Made by a program: the position numbers and the translations under genes
Part shown: piece after piece, positions 14,898 through 23,387 of the stretch
Position numbering within the stretch: the first letter of the stretch is position 1
Layout: each line of letters opens with the position of its first letter
Source of the DNA: Lentisphaerota bacterium
GTDB taxonomy: Bacteria; Verrucomicrobiota; Kiritimatiellia; CAIQIC01; Lenti-01
Direction of reading: 5' to 3'
DNA: 32,956 bases
Assembly: GCA_012511885.1 (NCBI GenBank)
Contig: JAAZFE010000083.1
Location: 1 to 32,956 of the forward strand
Notes under the pieces: model-generated
The model's database searches: none
What the model was told of the DNA's origin: nothing
Seen by the model: the letters and a program-made list of their open reading frames with translations, nothing else

Positions 14898-17441
14898 TCG
14901 GCGACGGCGGCAATGAAGCGTCATGTGTGGTTCGGCGAGTGGCTGGATGATGCGGGGTTGGACGCCTGGCTGGAGGAGCGCGGTGCGGGGGCGAGCCGTC
15001 TGGCGGCGCATGTGTCGCGGGTGTTGCCGCTGCCGTTTCCGATGGCAGATTTTTTGCAGGCGAGCGATGCCATTGCGGCGTCGCTGGTTCCGGGCAATCC
15101 GTTTTATGAGCGTTGCCGGGAGATTGTGTTGCGCGTGGCCCCGGCCGAGGAGGCGGAGGGCTTGTTTGCGGCGATTCGGAGGACATTGGCGCGCGGGGCG
15201 GTGCAGGAAAAAATGCGCAGCGAGCTGGGGATGAATCCGCCGGGGGTGGTGGCGCGCCGCTATCCCGGGCGGCAGTTCGAGGCATGGTTCCCGCTGGGCT
15301 GCGTGGTGCATGTGATGCCGTCGAATGTGTTCACGGCGCCGGTGCTGGGCTTGATGGAAGGCTTGATGGCGGGGAATGTGAACATTGTGAAGGTGAGCGC
15401 GCGCGACACCGAGTTTGCGGCGGTGTTTGCGGACGAATTGTGCCGCCTGGATCCGGGGGGGCGGTTGCGGGATTATGTCGCGGTGGCGCGGTTGTCGTCG
15501 AGCGACGGGGCGCGCATGGGGCGGCTGTTCAGGATTGCCGATGGCGTTTCGGCGTGGGGCGGCGAGCGGGCGATTGCCGCCATTCGCGAGGCGATTCCGT
15601 CCGGGGCGAAGCTGATCGCGTGGGGGCACAAGGTGAGTTTTTCGTATCTGGCGGCGGAGAGCCTGGAGGATGCGGAACAACTGGAATCAACGCTGCGGGC
15701 GGTGGCGACCGACGTGTGCCGGTTGGATCAGCAGGCGTGTTCGAGTCCGCAGACGCTGTTTGTGGAAGTGGACCGGGATGAGGATGCCGCGCGAAGGATT
15801 GCGGAGCGGTTGGCGGCGCACTTGGCGGAGGTGTCGCCGACGATTCCGGGTCAGCCGCCGTCGGCCAGCGAGCAGGCGGAAATCACGTCGGTGACGGCGG
15901 TGGTGCGCGCGGAGAAGGCACTGGGGTTGACGGAACTTTTCGAGGACGAGCAGGGGCGCTGGCGCGTGTTGTTTGACGCGCGTCCGGGGCTGCGACCATC
16001 GCCGTTGTATCGCACGATTTGGGTCAAGCCGATCCGGCGGGCGGAGCTGACGGCGACGCTGCGGCCGATGCGCGCGTGGCTGCAAACCTGCGGATTGTCG
16101 TGCGGGCTGGCCTCGCTGGCGGACTTGAGCCGCGCGCTGTTTGCCGCCGGGGTCACGCGGATTTGCCGCGCGGGAGAAATGGTGGACAGCTATATCGGCG
16201 CGCCGCATGACGGGGTCTATGCGTTGCAGCAGCTCACGCGGCGGGTGTCGCTGGACGGCCCCGCCGAGGCGGAAGGGGTGGGCTGTCTAAACGAGTTTGA
16301 AACGCGGAGCGCCGCGACCGCGCCCACGGGGCCGATTCAGGACAAGGACGCCTTCATGAAACTGGCGGAGACGGTGGAGCGTCCGGAGCTGGTGGTCAAG
16401 AGCGGAGGCTCGAGCGGCAAGACGGTGTATTCGCTGTATTCCTGGGCGGATTATCATCAGCAAATGCTATGGACCGCGCACGGCCTGGTGGCGGCGGGGG
16501 TGGATCCGGCGCGCGACCGCGTGATGAACTGCTATACCGCCGGATACCTCTACGGGAGTTTGATCAGCTTTTGGACCATTCTGGAGTTTTTGCGCGTGCC
16601 GCAGTATCCGATGGGGATGATTAACGACTACGAGTACATTGCCGATGTCATCGAAAGCAACCGCGTGAACACGCTGCTGGGTGTGCCATCGCACCTGCTG
16701 GGGCTGTTCAACGCGTGTGCGGGCCGCCTGCGCGGCAAGGTGGAAAAAATCTATTTTGGCGGCGAGAAAATGACGGCGGCGCAGCGGGAATATCTGATGA
16801 AGGACTGCGGCGTGTCCGTCGTGCGCTCGGCGGTCTATGGGTCGAATGACGCGGGACCGATGGGCTATCAATGCCCGCACTGCGTGGGCGGGCAGCACCA
16901 TTTGTTGTCGGCGCTGATGAAGATGGAGATTGTGGCGCTCGACGAGGACCGTCCGGTGGCGGCGGGCGAAACCGGGCGGATACTGCTCTCGCCCATTACG
17001 CGGGAATATCCGCGGGTGAACCGCTACGAAATCGGCGACACCGGGCGCTGGGTTGCGGAGCCTTGCCCGTGCGGCCGAACGGACCCCCGATTCGAGCTGC
17101 TGGGCCGGACCGGCGACATTTTCAAGGCGGCGGGGCCGTTTTTCAATTATCGGCGGTTTGTGGACATTCTGGAAACGGAGCTGGGGCACACCGGCCCCGT
17201 GCAAATCCATTTGGCGGAAGAAGGGCACACGACGGTGTTGGAAGTGTGGATGACCGCGCCGCCGGGCGCGCCGCCGCCGGCGGAAATCGAGGATGTGCTG
17301 CGGAAGAATTATGCTGAAATTCAATACGCCTATGAGATGGGAATGGCCTTCCTGCACCGGGTGCGCGTGGTGGAGGCCGACGAAGTGAAGCGGAATGCCG
17401 CGAGCGGGAAAGTGATTCCCATTTGCGACCAACGGAGATGA
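14880..17441 (+). CDS. LuxC acyl reductase fused to a PaaK-like adenylate-forming domain
   Basis: 853 residues, about twice the size of LuxC. Residues ~15-475 are LuxC (acyl-CoA/acyl-protein reductase): FPLGCVVHVMPSNVFTAPVLGLMEGLMAGN (137-166), nucleotide-binding region WGHKVSFSY, and the acyl-accepting Cys287 in RLDQQACSSPQ. Residues ~485-853 are PaaK/adenylate-forming: VVKSGGSSGKTVYSLYSW (506-522), YGSNDAGPMGYQCPHC, and GDTGRWVAEPCPCGRTDPRFELLGRTGDIFK. One chain could therefore activate a carboxylic acid with ATP and reduce it with NADPH to an aldehyde. The substrate could be fatty or aromatic. The gene overlaps the exported-protein gene by 4 nt and is followed after 4 nt by a second PaaK-like gene. 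No luxAB is present. Confidence 0.85.
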   Translation: MKASTGSATAAMKRHVWFGEWLDDAGLDAWLEERGAGASRLAAHVSRVLPLPFPMADFLQASDAIAASLVPGNPFYERCREIVLRVAPAEEAEGLFAAIRRTLARGAVQEKMRSELGMNPPGVVARRYPGRQFEAWFPLGCVVHVMPSNVFTAPVLGLMEGLMAGNVNIVKVSARDTEFAAVFADELCRLDPGGRLRDYVAVARLSSSDGARMGRLFRIADGVSAWGGERAIAAIREAIPSGAKLIAWGHKVSFSYLAAESLEDAEQLESTLRAVATDVCRLDQQACSSPQTLFVEVDRDEDAARRIAERLAAHLAEVSPTIPGQPPSASEQAEITSVTAVVRAEKALGLTELFEDEQGRWRVLFDARPGLRPSPLYRTIWVKPIRRAELTATLRPMRAWLQTCGLSCGLASLADLSRALFAAGVTRICRAGEMVDSYIGAPHDGVYALQQLTRRVSLDGPAEAEGVGCLNEFETRSAATAPTGPIQDKDAFMKLAETVERPELVVKSGGSSGKTVYSLYSWADYHQQMLWTAHGLVAAGVDPARDRVMNCYTAGYLYGSLISFWTILEFLRVPQYPMGMINDYEYIADVIESNRVNTLLGVPSHLLGLFNACAGRLRGKVEKIYFGGEKMTAAQREYLMKDCGVSVVRSAVYGSNDAGPMGYQCPHCVGGQHHLLSALMKMEIVALDEDRPVAAGETGRILLSPITREYPRVNRYEIGDTGRWVAEPCPCGRTDPRFELLGRTGDIFKAAGPFFNYRRFVDILETELGHTGPVQIHLAEEGHTTVLEVWMTAPPGAPPPAEIEDVLRKNYAEIQYAYEMGMAFLHRVRVVEADEVKRNAASGKVIPICDQRR

Positions 17442-17445
17442 CAAG

Positions 17446-18726
17446 ATGAATTCGGAGACACGGAAATTGGAGGAACATCTGCAATTTGTGCGCGCGCACT
17501 CGCCGTATTTTGCGGAGGCGTGGCGCGATGTTTGGCCGGAGGGCGCGCCCTGTCCGGGGGTGGCGGCGTTGCCGGTGACGGATCACGCGAGCTACTGGGC
17601 CGCCAACAGCGCGGAGGACAATCGCCTGCTGACCGCACCGCACGAGGAGGGAATTGTCTTCAAGAGCGGCGGCACGACGGGAAATCCGAAGTTCTCGTTT
17701 TTCAGCAACGAGGATTGGCGGGAGTTTTGCGGGGTCTTTGGCCGCGGGATGCGGCATCTGGGACTGCAGCCGGGCGAGCGGGTGGCGAATCTGTTTTATG
17801 GCGGGCAGTTGTATGCGTCGCTGCTCTTTTTCGGGCGTTCGCTCGAAGAATCCGGCGTGGGCATTCATTATCCACTGGCGGGTTTTGTGCCGCCGGAGGA
17901 GCTGATCAACACCATGATTCAGTTTCAGATTCATACGCTGGCGGGAGCGCCGACAACCATTCTGCATTTTCTGCCCGAGCTGATTCGCGCGGGGCGCGAC
18001 CGCATTGAGTTGCGGCGCGTGTTGTTCGCGGGTGAGAGCATGTACCCGGATCAGATCGCCGCGATTCAGGCGGTCTATCCCGATTGCCAAGTGCAGTCGG
18101 TGGGAATTGCCGGCGTGGATTTTGGCGAAATCGGCTGGTGCGATGAAAGCTGTGCGCCGGGCGAGCATTATGTCTTTGATGAAAGCGTGGTGCTGGAGAT
18201 TCTGGATGAGGAAAATCGTCCGATTGAGGAGGCGGGGGTGCCGGGGGCGATTCATGTGACCAACTTCCGGCGGCGGCTCATGCCCATTGTGCGCTATGCG
18301 GTTGGCGACAAGGGCATGTGGTTGGAGCCGGTCGCGGGGAAACCGCGCCGTTTTCAACTGCTCGGGCGGACGGAAAAAGGCGCGCGGGTTGGCCCAATGA
18401 CGCTCTATCTCGAAGACTTTCAGGCGATTCTTTCACGGCTGGCGGCGGAGACGGGGCATGTCGGCTTCCAACTGGTGATTGACCACATGGAACAGCGCGA
18501 CCGTTGCGTCCTGCGGATTGCGGTGGCGCAGCCGGACGCGATGCCGGCGGCGCTGGCGGATACGATTCGCGAGGCGATATACGCGGAGCGCCACATGTTC
18601 CCGGACCTGGTGCGCGACAACCTGATTCATCCGCTCGACATCGAATGGGTGGAGCCGCACACGCTGTTGCGGAATCCGCGCACCGGGAAGCTGCGCCGCC
18701 TGGTGGACCGGAGGTTCGACGCATGA
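17446..18726 (+). CDS. PaaK-like (phenylacetate-CoA ligase family) adenylate-forming enzyme
   Basis: 426 residues. The AMP-binding loop FKSGGTTGNPKFSFFSNED (72-90), a conserved central region (RRVLFAGESMYPDQIAAIQ, VQSVGIAGVDFGEIGW) and the C-terminal hinge (LLGRTEKGARVGPMTLYLEDFQ) identify the PaaK side of the adenylate-forming superfamily. These enzymes make acyl-AMP and acyl-CoA or transfer the acyl group to a protein. It probably works with the LuxC fusion and the LuxE-like protein on the same substrate. Starts 4 nt after the LuxC stop with GGAG upstream; its stop overlaps the next start (ATGA). Confidence 0.85.
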   Translation: MNSETRKLEEHLQFVRAHSPYFAEAWRDVWPEGAPCPGVAALPVTDHASYWAANSAEDNRLLTAPHEEGIVFKSGGTTGNPKFSFFSNEDWREFCGVFGRGMRHLGLQPGERVANLFYGGQLYASLLFFGRSLEESGVGIHYPLAGFVPPEELINTMIQFQIHTLAGAPTTILHFLPELIRAGRDRIELRRVLFAGESMYPDQIAAIQAVYPDCQVQSVGIAGVDFGEIGWCDESCAPGEHYVFDESVVLEILDEENRPIEEAGVPGAIHVTNFRRRLMPIVRYAVGDKGMWLEPVAGKPRRFQLLGRTEKGARVGPMTLYLEDFQAILSRLAAETGHVGFQLVIDHMEQRDRCVLRIAVAQPDAMPAALADTIREAIYAERHMFPDLVRDNLIHPLDIEWVEPHTLLRNPRTGKLRRLVDRRFDA

Positions 18727-20336
18727 ATCCGCCTTGCGCCTGGATCCATCTGCGGATTCCGCCATCGCTCGAACGGATGCGCATCGTCCAGGATGCCGCC
18801 TGCAACATCGCGGCGGAATGCGGGTTCCCGGCAGAGCGCCAACGGCAGATGGAACTCGCAATCGAAGAAGTCATCACCACCATCCTCCGGTACATCACGG
18901 ACGAAGCCGACATGGCTGACGCGGTGTTGGACATCCGGATGAACGTGGATGCCCCGGTGTTCCGGGTGTCCATGGTGAATGAGGGGCTCCCCTTCGATCT
19001 GTCCGAAGTCCCGGAATACGATGCCGGGCAGCTTTCCCAGTTTGCATCAGGCGGCGACAGCGCGGCGACAAGCGGCAGCTCCCAGCAGGACCACTTCAGC
19101 AGCGGCCTCGCGTTGTTTTTATTGAAGAAAGCCACCGACCGCTGCCAGATTCAGTATCGCGGCAAGGAGGGCAACGAGTTTTGTCTCGAATGGTTTTTGC
19201 CGGGCGCGCACATTGCGGAGCAGGCTGGCGAAGAAGGAACAGAATTGGTCGGCGCGGCGCAAACGGAAGCCGCCGCCGCCCCCCCCGAACCCATCGAACA
19301 ACTGCGCGTGCTGACGGAAGCGGATGCCATCGGGTTTTGCCGCCTGATGTACCGCAGCTATGGCTCCACCTACCCCAACGCGGATTTTTATTTTCCCGAG
19401 CGGGTGCGGGCGCATCAACAGTCGGGGCGCATCAAATCGTGGGGCGCGGTGACTCCCAGCGGGCGGGTGGTGGGGCATTTGGCGCTGATGAAGGATTCGC
19501 CGACCTCCCCCGCAGTGGAATGGGGCGCGGTGGTGGTGGACCCGCTATGGCGCAGTGAAGGGCTGATGAAAAAGCTGCTGGCGGCGGCCATCGAGTCCAT
19601 GAGCGAGCGCGCCGAAAGCGTGCTGTATGCCCACGCCGTCACGAGCCATCCCTATACGCAGAAAACATGCAACCGGTTCGAGTTTGTGCCCACCGCGCTG
19701 CTGCTCGGCTTTATCGTGGACAACATCCGTTTTCGCGGAATCCAGGAAAACGCGGCCTATCGGGAAACCATCTTTGTCGCCTCGCGTCTTTTCCGAACGT
19801 TGCCGCAACAGCGCTTATACCCGCCGCCGTGGCACCGCGAAACGATCGCGCGGTTGCTGGCCGGATCAGGTTTGTCGCTGGATGATCTGACGGCAGCGGC
19901 AGGCGGCGAAGCGGCGGCGGAATTGCCCGCGCAATCCACCTTTGCGACCATGACCATCGCCTCCATCAACATCGCGATTCTGGATGTTCCGGCGGTGGGC
20001 GCCGATTTCGCGGCGGTATTGGGCTTCGAGCTGCGCCGGTTGTGTCGCGCGCGGGTGGACGTGATATATCTGACGCTGGACTTGGCGGACCCGAATGTCG
20101 AAGACGCGGTGAAAGCGGCGGAGGACCTGGGATTTTTCCTGGGCGGCTGGCTGCCGATGCAACCGTTTGCCTACGGGCTGGCGTTCCAGTATCTCAACAC
20201 AACCAAAGTGGATTTTAATAACATCGCGACCGACGGCGATCAGGCGGGCTGGCTGAAGGGCGTCATCCGGCGCGAGCAGCAACGGATCGAACACGGCCTC
20301 TACGGCGGCCATGCTCCAGGCGCCTGCCCGGATTGA
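18723..20336 (+). CDS. RsbW-type ATPase-like domain fused to GNAT acetyltransferase
   Basis: 537 residues. Residues ~5-160 resemble the anti-sigma/RsbW GHKL domain: N-box region RQMELAIEEVITTILRYI, G1 region VSMVNEGLPFDLSEVP and G2 region HFSSGLALFLLKKATDR. The usual N-box Asn is Thr and the usual DxG Asp is lost (NEG), so nucleotide binding is doubtful. Residues ~192-340 are a GNAT fold (LTEADAIGFCRLMYRSYGSTYP, EWGAVVVDPLWRSEGLMKKLLAAAIE, with the acetyl-CoA loop RSEGLM). The remaining ~200 residues are unrecognised. Inference: the first half binds a STAS partner and steers acetylation, perhaps of an adenylating enzyme, as known acetyltransferases do with acyl-CoA synthetases. ATGA overlap with the preceding gene; last gene of the rightward operon. 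Confidence 0.8.
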   Translation: MNPPCAWIHLRIPPSLERMRIVQDAACNIAAECGFPAERQRQMELAIEEVITTILRYITDEADMADAVLDIRMNVDAPVFRVSMVNEGLPFDLSEVPEYDAGQLSQFASGGDSAATSGSSQQDHFSSGLALFLLKKATDRCQIQYRGKEGNEFCLEWFLPGAHIAEQAGEEGTELVGAAQTEAAAAPPEPIEQLRVLTEADAIGFCRLMYRSYGSTYPNADFYFPERVRAHQQSGRIKSWGAVTPSGRVVGHLALMKDSPTSPAVEWGAVVVDPLWRSEGLMKKLLAAAIESMSERAESVLYAHAVTSHPYTQKTCNRFEFVPTALLLGFIVDNIRFRGIQENAAYRETIFVASRLFRTLPQQRLYPPPWHRETIARLLAGSGLSLDDLTAAAGGEAAAELPAQSTFATMTIASINIAILDVPAVGADFAAVLGFELRRLCRARVDVIYLTLDLADPNVEDAVKAAEDLGFFLGGWLPMQPFAYGLAFQYLNTTKVDFNNIATDGDQAGWLKGVIRREQQRIEHGLYGGHAPGACPD

Positions 20337-20341
20337 CCCGT

Positions 20342-20381
20342 TTTCCACACTGTGGAAACTTTTTTTCCACGCTGTGGAAAA
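20342..20381. terminator. Twin palindromes between convergent genes, probable bidirectional terminator
   Basis: TTTCCAC-ACT-GTGGAAA (20342-20358) and TTTTCCAC-GCT-GTGGAAAA (20363-20381) with a T-run between them. They fill the 47-bp gap between the GNAT fusion (+) and the ABC ATPase (-). Since both units are self-complementary and alike, they can also pair with each other. The same double motif recurs at 29567-29607. Confidence 0.65.
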
Positions 20382-20383
20382 CT

Positions 20384-21196
20384 TTATCGGTACTGGGCGC
20401 GCAGCACGCCGGCGACGCCTTCGTCGAGCTGTTCGCGTCGGCGAACGTGGTCGAAGGCCGCCAGCAGGTCCGGCACGCGCACGCGCTCGCGTTCGGCGCC
20501 AGCCACCTGCCGGACGATCTGTCCACCGTGCATCATGACAATGACGTCCGGCAGCTCGACCGCCTGCTGCATCGAGTGCGTCACCATGAGCGCCGTGAGC
20601 TTGTCCCGGCGGATGATCTGCCGCGTCAGCTCCGCGACCTGCGCCGCGCTCTTCGGGTCCAGCGCCGCCGTATGCTCGTCGAGCAGCAGCAGGCGCGGCT
20701 TGAGCCAGGTCGCCATGAGCAGCGTGAGCGCCTGCCGCTGACCGCCCGACAGCGTGCCGATGGGATTATCGAGTCGCGTCTCCAATCCCATTTTCAGTGT
20801 GCGCACCCGCTCGATCATCTCGTCGCGCACGCGTCGCGACAGCGCAATTCCCAGTCCGCGCGGCTGCCCGCGGCGCATGGCGATGGCGAGATTTTCAGCG
20901 ACGGTCATCCCCGCCGCCGTGCCGGCGAACGGATTCTGGAAGACCCGCCCGATCAGCCGCGCCCGGCGGCTCTCGGACCAGCGCGTGATGTCACGGCCGT
21001 CAATTCGCACCTCCCCCGCATCCGGCGCAAACGTGCCGGCGATGGCATTGAGCAGCGTACTCTTGCCTGAGCCGTTGGTGCCGATGACCGCTACAAAGCA
21101 GCCCTCCGGAATATCGAGGCTCACGCCGCGCAGCGCGCGCACTTCGTTGGCGGTGCCGGCAAAAAAGGTTTTGCGGATGTCGCGGACTTCGATCAT
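20384..21196 (-). CDS. ABC transporter ATP-binding protein (TrpZ-like)
   Basis: 270 residues with Walker A IGTNGSGKST (38-47), Q-loop VFQNPFAGTAAGMTVAENL, signature LSGGQRQ (149-155), Walker B LLLLDEHTAALDP (169-181) and the switch His in MVTHSMQQA. The Q-loop region 'NPFAGTAAGMTVAENLAIA' is characteristic of ATPases paired with TrpX/TrpY-type binding protein and permease. It powers transport through the permease encoded just upstream, whose stop overlaps this start (ATGA at 21193-21196). Last gene of the leftward four-gene operon. Confidence 0.9.
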   Translation of the reverse strand: MIEVRDIRKTFFAGTANEVRALRGVSLDIPEGCFVAVIGTNGSGKSTLLNAIAGTFAPDAGEVRIDGRDITRWSESRRARLIGRVFQNPFAGTAAGMTVAENLAIAMRRGQPRGLGIALSRRVRDEMIERVRTLKMGLETRLDNPIGTLSGGQRQALTLLMATWLKPRLLLLDEHTAALDPKSAAQVAELTRQIIRRDKLTALMVTHSMQQAVELPDVIVMMHGGQIVRQVAGAERERVRVPDLLAAFDHVRRREQLDEGVAGVLRAQYR

Positions 21197-22149
21197 GGCG
21201 CGCCCCTCCCCTTCCGGTTGTCCGCCAATCGCCGCGCGCGTGCGCACCAGGCTTTTGCCTGTCCGGGCAGCACAAGGGCGGCAAACACGAATAGCGCGGT
21301 GACGAGCTTGAGGTCGTTGGGATTCAGTCCCCAGCGCAGCGCGATGGCAATCAGCAGCCGAAACAGAATTGTCCCCATCACGGCGCCGGCCAGCGCGAGG
21401 CCGGGTGTCACCCGGCTGACCAGCGCCTCGCCAATAATCACGCTGGCCAGCCCCCAGACAATCATGCCGATGCCCATCTGCACGTCGGCGAATCCCTGAT
21501 ACTGCGCCAGCAGCGCCCCCGCGAGGCCGACCAGCGCGTTGGCGCAACACAAGCCGAACACCTGCATGTGGCGGTTGTCCACGCCCTGTGCGCGGATCAT
21601 CTGCGCGTTGTCGCCCGCCGCACGAAGCGCCGTGCCGAAATGCGTCACCAGAAACACCCGCAGCAACAAGCCGATGGCCGCCATGACGGCCAGTACCGTC
21701 AGCAGCATGGCGGCCTCGCTCACCGGCACGCGCCAGCCAAACAGCAGCAGGCTGTCGCCTCCCGCCCAGGCCGTCAGCAGCCGGTTGGCGGGGTCCGCGA
21801 TGCTCTTCGTGCTGAGCAGCGACACGTTGCTGCGCCCCATCACCCGGAGGTTGACCGAGTAGAGCGCGGTCATGACCAGAATCCCCGAGAGCAGCTCTTG
21901 GATTTTGAATCGCGTATGCAGCATCCCCGTGGTGAACCCCGCCACGCCGCCCGCCGCCGCGCCCGCCAGCGTTGCCGCCCAGGGCGGTGCGCCGCGCACC
22001 AGCAGAACGGCGGCCACCGCCGCGCCCAGCGTGAGCGAGCCGTCCACCGTAATATCGGTGAACCGCAGCACGCGAAACGCCAGCCAGACGCCAATCGTCA
22101 GCAGCGACAAAATCAGCCCGATCGTGAAGGCTCCCATCACCAGCGTCAT
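21193..22149 (-). CDS. ABC transporter permease (TrpY/BPD_transp_2 type)
   Basis: 318 residues with eight to ten hydrophobic segments. The conserved cytoplasmic loop is GTALRAAGDNAQMIRAQGVDNRHMQVFGLCCANALVGLAGAL, and the early motif FRVLRFTDITVDGSLTLGAAVAAVLL matches the TrpY-like branch of the branched-chain/ribose permease family. It forms the membrane channel with the ATPase downstream. Relatives are associated with aromatic amino acids or small organics; the ligand here is not known. ATG 22149 overlaps the stop of the STAS gene (ATGA). An upstream in-frame start at 22185 would overlap that gene further and is unlikely. Confidence 0.9.
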   Translation of the reverse strand: MTLVMGAFTIGLILSLLTIGVWLAFRVLRFTDITVDGSLTLGAAVAAVLLVRGAPPWAATLAGAAAGGVAGFTTGMLHTRFKIQELLSGILVMTALYSVNLRVMGRSNVSLLSTKSIADPANRLLTAWAGGDSLLLFGWRVPVSEAAMLLTVLAVMAAIGLLLRVFLVTHFGTALRAAGDNAQMIRAQGVDNRHMQVFGLCCANALVGLAGALLAQYQGFADVQMGIGMIVWGLASVIIGEALVSRVTPGLALAGAVMGTILFRLLIAIALRWGLNPNDLKLVTALFVFAALVLPGQAKAWCARARRLADNRKGRGAP

Positions 22150-23387
22150 GCCCCGCCCTCCCCTTGCGTCCGCAACGGTGCGCACCAGGCGGCGCCGCGC
22201 ACAAATTGGCTGCGGCCAAGGCCCGTCAGGGGACGGTCATCCTCGAGCAGATGCAGCAAGTCGAGCGGGTCGCGGGCCTCGAACAACGCCGGGATTTGCT
22301 CCTCCGCCTGAATGATGCCCGCCGGCAGCGGACGGAACGTAAAGGCCGCCGCATGCGCGTGAATGAGCAGCCCGGGCGCCGATGGCATCGCCGCCATATA
22401 CGCCGGCAAGCGGCCTGCGTTGTCGCTCCTCGCCACCAACGCCACCACCAGCGCGCTTTGACCGGCGTGCAGCCGCTCGCCGCAAAAATGAATCCAGTCG
22501 CGGACATTTGGGAAATCGCCGGGCGGTTCGGCGCCGGAAATCGCAATCGGGCTTTGCGCCAGTCGCGCGCCCACCAGCCCGTCGCACTCCGCCAGCACCA
22601 CCAGCACGGCGGCATCCGCGCCCGCCGCCTTCAATCCGGCGCTGGCCAGTCCGGCCAAGTCCATCCGCACGGATTCCTCTGCCGGATGAAAACGCAGCAG
22701 GTGGGAAAAACGCCCCTCGGCAACCAGCGCCTGCACCGCATGGAGTTCCGGCACCAGCCCGCCCCGCTGCGCGATATAGTCCGGCGGATGCAACTGCCCG
22801 TCCGCCGGTTGATGAACCAAGCAGCCCGCCACGGCCATGAACTCGCCCATGCGGCTGGCCGCCTGCGCGGCATCCTCGTCCGGTGCGCCAATTCCCAACG
22901 CCACCGTGCCGCGCGGCAGCGAGATGTGACGGATGCCCCCGGCGTCCACCGCGTCCCAGGGCCGCCAGCCCGCCGCGATGTTCAGCGTCATCCCCCCCGC
23001 TTCATCCAGCCGGTGCACCTCCAGCGCCATGCCGTCGCCCGCCCCCTCCGACGCGGCTTCGGCAGCCTCCACGGATGCCAGCAGTTCCTCTGTAGCCAGC
23101 AGCGACTCCAAGCCGGCGAGCTGCAGGGTCTTCGCGACAAACTCCGATGGACGCGCCACCAGAAAGCGCCCCTGTACGTCCGTCACATCGCGGCTCAACT
23201 GGATCAATACGCGGATGCCCGCCGAACTCAAAAACGATATGCCCGCCGCATCCAGCAGCAGGTGATGCCGCCCGCTCCGCAGCACCTCGCGCGCTCGCGC
23301 CACGACATGCTCCGACCACGTGGCGTCCAGCCGCCCCTCGAGGCGCAGCACCGCCCAGCCGCCCTGTTGTGCCAGCTCAATGTTCAT
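22146..23387 (-). CDS. STAS-domain protein with unrecognised C-terminal domain
   Basis: 413 residues. Residues ~1-105 are a STAS domain of the anti-anti-sigma type (MNIELAQQGGWAVLRLEGRLDATWSEHVVARAREVL... HLLLDAAGISFLSSAGIRVLIQL), with Ser residues at the phosphorylation loop (FLSSAGIRVL). The remaining ~300 residues (MALEVHRLDEAGGMTLNIAAGWRPWD...GTVALGIGAPDEDAAQAASRMGEFMAVAGCLVHQP...PDYI) match no family I know; they look like a compact soluble alpha/beta domain. The gene sits between the binding protein and the permease of one ABC operon and overlaps both neighbours (11 nt and 4 nt), so the protein is probably made in step with the transporter and may gate or sense it. Confidence 0.75.
   Translation of the reverse strand: MNIELAQQGGWAVLRLEGRLDATWSEHVVARAREVLRSGRHHLLLDAAGISFLSSAGIRVLIQLSRDVTDVQGRFLVARPSEFVAKTLQLAGLESLLATEELLASVEAAEAASEGAGDGMALEVHRLDEAGGMTLNIAAGWRPWDAVDAGGIRHISLPRGTVALGIGAPDEDAAQAASRMGEFMAVAGCLVHQPADGQLHPPDYIAQRGGLVPELHAVQALVAEGRFSHLLRFHPAEESVRMDLAGLASAGLKAAGADAAVLVVLAECDGLVGARLAQSPIAISGAEPPGDFPNVRDWIHFCGERLHAGQSALVVALVARSDNAGRLPAYMAAMPSAPGLLIHAHAAAFTFRPLPAGIIQAEEQIPALFEARDPLDLLHLLEDDRPLTGLGRSQFVRGAAWCAPLRTQGEGGA

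Noticed and set aside
12997-20336. A bioluminescence (lux) operon
   Set aside because: Only LuxC- and LuxE-like activities are present; no LuxA, LuxB, LuxD or LuxG-like gene is visible in the window.
20342-20381. DnaA-box cluster or replication origin from TTTTCCACA-like sites
   Set aside because: The sites form tight hairpins at convergent gene ends, recur at 29567, and no origin genes or AT-rich unwinding region are nearby.
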